Below, piece after piece: positions 50,206 to 53,511 of a stretch of DNA of 53,511 nt. The translations under genes and the position numbers were made by a program. Positions within the stretch are counted from its first letter, which is position 1, and each line of letters starts with the position of its first letter. Where the stretch lies: NCBI GenBank assembly GCA_025362495.1, contig JANYGI010000185.1, positions 1 to 53,511 of the forward strand. The letters run 5' to 3'. This stretch comes from Byssovorax sp. GTDB taxonomy: Bacteria > Myxococcota_A > Polyangia > Polyangiales > Polyangiaceae. The notes beneath the pieces are model-generated. The model was given only the letters and a program-made list of their open reading frames with translations. It did not search any database and was not told the origin of the DNA.

Positions 50206-51663
50206 TCAGGGCGCCTGTCCAGAAGAGGGGTTGGCGCCGTCGAGCGCGCGGAGAAATGCCACGAGATCGCTCTTCTCGCCCGCGCCGAGCGCCAGCGGCT
50301 GAAGCTCGTTCTTGCCGACGAAGCCGTGCGGATCGCCGCCGGTCGAGAGGAAATCGATCACCTGATCGAGCGCCTGGATCTGCCCGGTGTGCATGTACGA
50401 AGGCCGCTTGGCCACGCAGCGCAGGGTCGGTGTCCGCAGCGCGCCGAGCATCTCCGGCCCCACGCTCGCGGGGAGCCGCCCGTCGTCACCGTCGCTCCAT
50501 TTGCTCTTCGTATTGAGCGGATCGGCGAGGGCCTGCAGGAGGCCAGTCGAGGCGCCGGGGTCGTCGGGATCGAGGATGACGACCGCCACCGTCCTGGCCT
50601 TGAGCCCGAGGTTGTGGAACTTCTGGTCCGAGAGGAACGGCCCGGAGTGGCAGTCAGCGCAGCGACCTTTGCCGAGGAAGAGCCGGGCGCCGCGCTGCTC
50701 GGCCGGCGACAGCGCCGTGGCGTCGCCGTGAGCCCACGCATCGAAGCGGCCGGGGCCGCACGCGAGGCCGCGCTCGTAGGCCGCGATCGCCTTGCCCCAG
50801 TTGGCGACGACCGTCGTCACCGCGTCTTGATCGACGGCCTTCATGCCGTCGAACTCGGCTCCATCGCCGGGCATACCGTGGCACGCGTCCGGCGTCGGGC
50901 CGACTCCCTGGCAGCCCGTCGTTGCGTTCGTGAGCACGGGAAACCGCGTCGCGTCGCCCAGCGCGGGCATGATCCCGAAGATGGCCTCGTACGCGGGGCG
51001 GTAGCGCGCAAAGACCTGCTCCGCGACGAAGAGCCGCGACGAGTTCATCTCGTTGCGGGCCTCGATCGGGCCGAATACCTGGGCAAACAGGCTGTCTTTG
51101 CGGCCGTCCCACATCAGCAAGCGGGCCTGTCCGACGTCGAGCAGGGACGGGGAGCGGCGGATCGTCCACCCGGCCGCGAGCGAGACCGAGTGGCCGAGCG
51201 AGCGCCCGTCGGCGAAGGCCGCCTCCGGCTGATGGCAGCCCGCACAAGCCACCTTCCCGGTGTCGCCGAGGTTGCCCAGCGTGGTGCTGGTCCCGGTGTT
51301 GTCCCCCTCCCACAGCACCCCCGAGAACAGAGGATCGAAGAAGAGCTTCTTGCCGAGGGCGGCCGCCGCAGGATCGTCGCTCCAGGCATTGCTGATGTCG
51401 GCAGGCGGCAGAGGCAGCGTATCCGGGGACAGCGTGGCCAGCGTCGCGCGCTCGGCGTCGGTGAACACCGGCACCGCCTCGGAGCCTCCCTGTCCCCCGC
51501 TGCCGTCGGATCCGCTGGAGCCGACAGCGCTGCTCGAAGCGCTGGAGCCGCCCGCGCCGCTAGGCGACGTACCCGATGAGCTGCAGGCGCAGAGGCTCGC
51601 CGCCAGGATCGCACCCGGGAGAGCGCGCCCCCACGCACCCGGGAGGTGGTCAGTTCGTCTCAT
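50206..51663 (-). CDS. MauG/cytochrome-c-peroxidase-family di-haem lipoprotein
   Basis: The 485-residue protein has a lipobox (LAASLCAC, near 26-28) and a Ser/Gly linker, then a di-haem cytochrome c peroxidase/MauG fold. Both haem sites are visible: CAGCHQPEAAF in the N-terminal half and CADCHSGPFLSDQKFHNLG in the C-terminal half. The FFDPLFSG and RTPTLRCVAKRPSYMHTGQI segments are typical. These enzymes reduce hydrogen peroxide or oxidise proteins in the periplasm; which one cannot be read from sequence. Its ATG overlaps the end of the upstream gene by 14 bases, so the large unknown at the right edge, this gene and the Cys-rich lipoprotein probably form one operon. Confidence 0.9.
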   Translation of the reverse strand: MRRTDHLPGAWGRALPGAILAASLCACSSSGTSPSGAGGSSASSSAVGSSGSDGSGGQGGSEAVPVFTDAERATLATLSPDTLPLPPADISNAWSDDPAAAALGKKLFFDPLFSGVLWEGDNTGTSTTLGNLGDTGKVACAGCHQPEAAFADGRSLGHSVSLAAGWTIRRSPSLLDVGQARLLMWDGRKDSLFAQVFGPIEARNEMNSSRLFVAEQVFARYRPAYEAIFGIMPALGDATRFPVLTNATTGCQGVGPTPDACHGMPGDGAEFDGMKAVDQDAVTTVVANWGKAIAAYERGLACGPGRFDAWAHGDATALSPAEQRGARLFLGKGRCADCHSGPFLSDQKFHNLGLKARTVAVVILDPDDPGASTGLLQALADPLNTKSKWSDGDDGRLPASVGPEMLGALRTPTLRCVAKRPSYMHTGQIQALDQVIDFLSTGGDPHGFVGKNELQPLALGAGEKSDLVAFLRALDGANPSSGQAP

Positions 51664-53511
51664 GAATCTTGTCCGCCCCGACGCAGGGCGTCCGCGTCTC
51701 GTCCCAGCTCGGCGCCGCGACCTTGGTCGTGAACGCCAGGTTGGAGAAGTGCCGTGACGTCTCGGTCTGCATGTGCGCCATGTGGAAGAGATACCAGGGC
51801 ATGATCGGCACGGCCGGCCCGAGATCGACGCCCGAGTGATAGAGCACGTCGCCGAACGTCACCGTCGCTTTGCCCGCCGCGAGCTTGCCCGCCGGCAGAT
51901 CGACGCACCCGTACTGGATCCCGTTGGTGTACAGGTAAACCCGCTTGGTCGAGGCGTAGACGTCGAAGAGCACCGTCCGGTCGACGCCGCCGAGGCCGTT
52001 CATCTCCGGGTACGGCGAGAGGAAGTCCTTGCCGTCGTTGAGCGTGTAGAGATCCCACGACGGGCACTGATCGTTGACCTCCCAGACCCGATGATCGCAG
52101 AACTGGATCTCGGCTCGCGTCGGGCTGGTGTTGCCGCCGCGCGTCTGCACCACGACCGTGCCGCCCTTGGCCAGGTTGTCCTGGATCGGGGTGCTCTGAT
52201 CGCTGATCAGCATCTGCGGATAGCGCCGGTCGCTCGACACGATGTCGACCTCCATCGTCGCGTGAAGGAAGCTGTCGTCCACGAGGGCGGCGGGCGTCTT
52301 CGGGGCGATCCGCATCTTGCCACCCGTGTCCGCGGCCCAGTCGGCCAGGGTCGTGCGCAGCTCGCCGAAGGCGCTCCCGATCCCCCACTCGTTCGTCTCG
52401 GCGGCGTAGAGGTTGACGTCGAACGTGGGGCTGGAGACTGACCAGCTCTGGAATCCGGTGGAGACCTCGGCCGTGTAGGTCTCGACCTGTCCATCGTAGT
52501 GCCACTCGGTCGCGGCAGGCGCCGTCGGAGCGACCTTGATGCAGGCCCGGGCGACCGCGTGCGGCGTGGCCGTCGCGGCGCCCTGACCGCCGAGGAACAG
52601 CTCGCCCGAAGGCGACGTGGCGCGCATCGCGTCGGCCGTGAGGAACGCCGGATAATCGATGGTGCCAATCGTCTGCGCCGGCCGCGGCATGGGCGAGAAG
52701 ATGCCTTGAAACGGACAGAGATCGTCCAGCGCCTCGACCACCAGAGTCGTCTCTTCCGTCAGGCCGCTCCAGTGGAGCGCGGCGACGGGTTGCGTCCCCT
52801 GTTTGTAGGCTTTGTTGAACCGCGCCACCCCCGCGACGAGCTCGTCGTGGCCGCGCCCGCAGCCCTGCTCGTAGTGAACGCGCATCAGCGGCTCGAGCCC
52901 GGGCAGAGCGGCGCTGTCGATCGAGAAGGCCTCTTCGAGGGCGCCCCCGCTCTTGCGCTGATCGTACTCGGGCCCCGGCGTGACATAGAGCGGAGAGTTC
53001 TCGCTGCTGTTCGCGAGAGAGACGACGGTGGCGCCGGCCGCGCCGGACTTCAAGGCGTAGAACGCGATCCCGTCGTCGCGCCAGTGCTGCGCGAGGAGCT
53101 TGGTGCGCTCGGCCTCGGAGGTGGTGTATTTCTTCACGCGGCTCTCGGGCCAGCGCATGTGATAGCAATCGACGTTGTCGGAGTCCGGCGCCGAGTCGCC
53201 CAGCGCGTAGACCGGGATCCGATCCGCCGCGGGCGACGTGGCCACATAGCCGAGCTGCGCATCGCTCGTGACGCGCTTGAAGCCGTCGACCGCGCTGTTG
53301 ATCCGCGTGCGGAAGGTGCCGCTCTGCTCCTGCTCGGCGTCTTCCAGGGCCGGGCGCGGGATCTCGTAGTCACCCGCGCACCGGTACGTCGCGTTCTTGA
53401 TGGTGCCGCCGGTGATTTCACCGCTCTTCGGCAGCACGTAAACGCGGTAATCGACGGCCTTGTCCTGCGGGTCGAAGCGGAGCCGGACCGTCTGGCCGAC
53501 GACCTCGCCAA
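51650..53511 (-). CDS. Large secreted-like protein of unknown function (5' partial)
   Basis: The frame enters from the right edge and ends at 51650; about 620 residues are visible and the start is missing. The sequence has beta-rich, Cys-containing sections: RPSFDP-like RLRFDPQDKAVDYRVYVLP near the edge, then AGDYEIPRPALEDAEQEQSG, and later DLNDGK-type strands around QFCDHRVWEVNDQCPSWD, YTLNDGKDFLSPYPEMNGLG and CVGADKIHETN at the end. No domain is recognised. It precedes the di-haem peroxidase gene with a 14-bp overlap, so the two probably act together at the periplasm or cell surface. A lipid anchor is likely but its N-terminus is outside the window. Confidence 0.6.
   Translation of the reverse strand, partial: GEVVGQTVRLRFDPQDKAVDYRVYVLPKSGEITGGTIKNATYRCAGDYEIPRPALEDAEQEQSGTFRTRINSAVDGFKRVTSDAQLGYVATSPAADRIPVYALGDSAPDSDNVDCYHMRWPESRVKKYTTSEAERTKLLAQHWRDDGIAFYALKSGAAGATVVSLANSSENSPLYVTPGPEYDQRKSGGALEEAFSIDSAALPGLEPLMRVHYEQGCGRGHDELVAGVARFNKAYKQGTQPVAALHWSGLTEETTLVVEALDDLCPFQGIFSPMPRPAQTIGTIDYPAFLTADAMRATSPSGELFLGGQGAATATPHAVARACIKVAPTAPAATEWHYDGQVETYTAEVSTGFQSWSVSSPTFDVNLYAAETNEWGIGSAFGELRTTLADWAADTGGKMRIAPKTPAALVDDSFLHATMEVDIVSSDRRYPQMLISDQSTPIQDNLAKGGTVVVQTRGGNTSPTRAEIQFCDHRVWEVNDQCPSWDLYTLNDGKDFLSPYPEMNGLGGVDRTVLFDVYASTKRVYLYTNGIQYGCVDLPAGKLAAGKATVTFGDVLYHSGVDLGPAVPIMPWYLFHMAHMQTETSRHFSNLAFTTKVAAPSWDETRTPCVGADKIHETN

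Overview
The window looks like a chromosomal segment of a Myxococcota bacterium, probably of the Polyangium/Sorangium group. It is very GC-rich with G or C at nearly every third codon position. It carries three Hanks-type Ser/Thr kinases (two fused to AAA ATPase and TPR-like regions), several lipoproteins with Ser/Gly 'GAGGAGG' linkers, an AgmX/PglI-type C-terminal protein and an FG-GAP surface protein. The taxonomic placement is inference from gene style; no rRNA or tRNA gene was seen.

Layout. 0-7.2 kb: end of an outer-membrane barrel gene, tsaE overlapping an MlaE-type permease, a kinase-ATPase-TPR regulator, a MerR regulator with two direct repeats upstream, and a lipoprotein. 7.2-11.8 kb (minus strand): argD-argF-P-type-ATPase-like gene, with 4-bp overlaps; the ATPase-like protein has lost its catalytic residues. 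11.9-19.5 kb: grpE, a convergent tetR, dnaK, and a kinase/cyclase-like/AAA/TPR giant protein. 19.5-23.8 kb (minus strand): dnaA, an NHLRC2-like thioredoxin/NHL lipoprotein, pdxH. 23.8-24.6 kb: non-coding region with three DnaA-box-like sites and an AT-rich block, a candidate oriC. 24.6-28.6 kb: a barrel protein, a 157-nt nested inverted-repeat element, miaE, a 473-aa unknown, and an antitoxin/PIN toxin pair. 28.8-34.0 kb: atp genes (b', b, delta, alpha, gamma) without beta, epsilon, a or c, with a tandem palindromic repeat between atpH and atpA and unusual extensions in the b and alpha subunits.

34-38.6 kb: a YciO/Sua5-like gene, an SDR, and a lower-GC two-gene cassette (SMC/AAA_15-type ATPase plus a small protein with a possible PD-(D/E)XK motif), the best candidate here for an uncharacterised defence-like system. 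38.6-41.5 kb: a decayed area with a 21-bp tandem array, a Uma2 pseudogene with an in-frame stop, a frameshifted FG-GAP lipoprotein gene and a small lipoprotein. 41.7-48.6 kb: an AgmX-like protein, an unknown that resembles the protein at 37.6 kb, PBP1A, a membrane kinase and pgeF; the last three make a cell-wall neighbourhood. 48.6-53.5 kb: a deleted duplicate of pgeF, a GNAT acetyltransferase, a Cys-rich lipoprotein, a MauG/cytochrome-c-peroxidase-type lipoprotein and a large unknown protein that runs off the right edge.

Repeats are a theme. Three elements (25,686, 30,926, 38,581) begin at or directly after a stop codon, and the palindromic repeat of the atp operon has relatives in the region upstream of dnaA.
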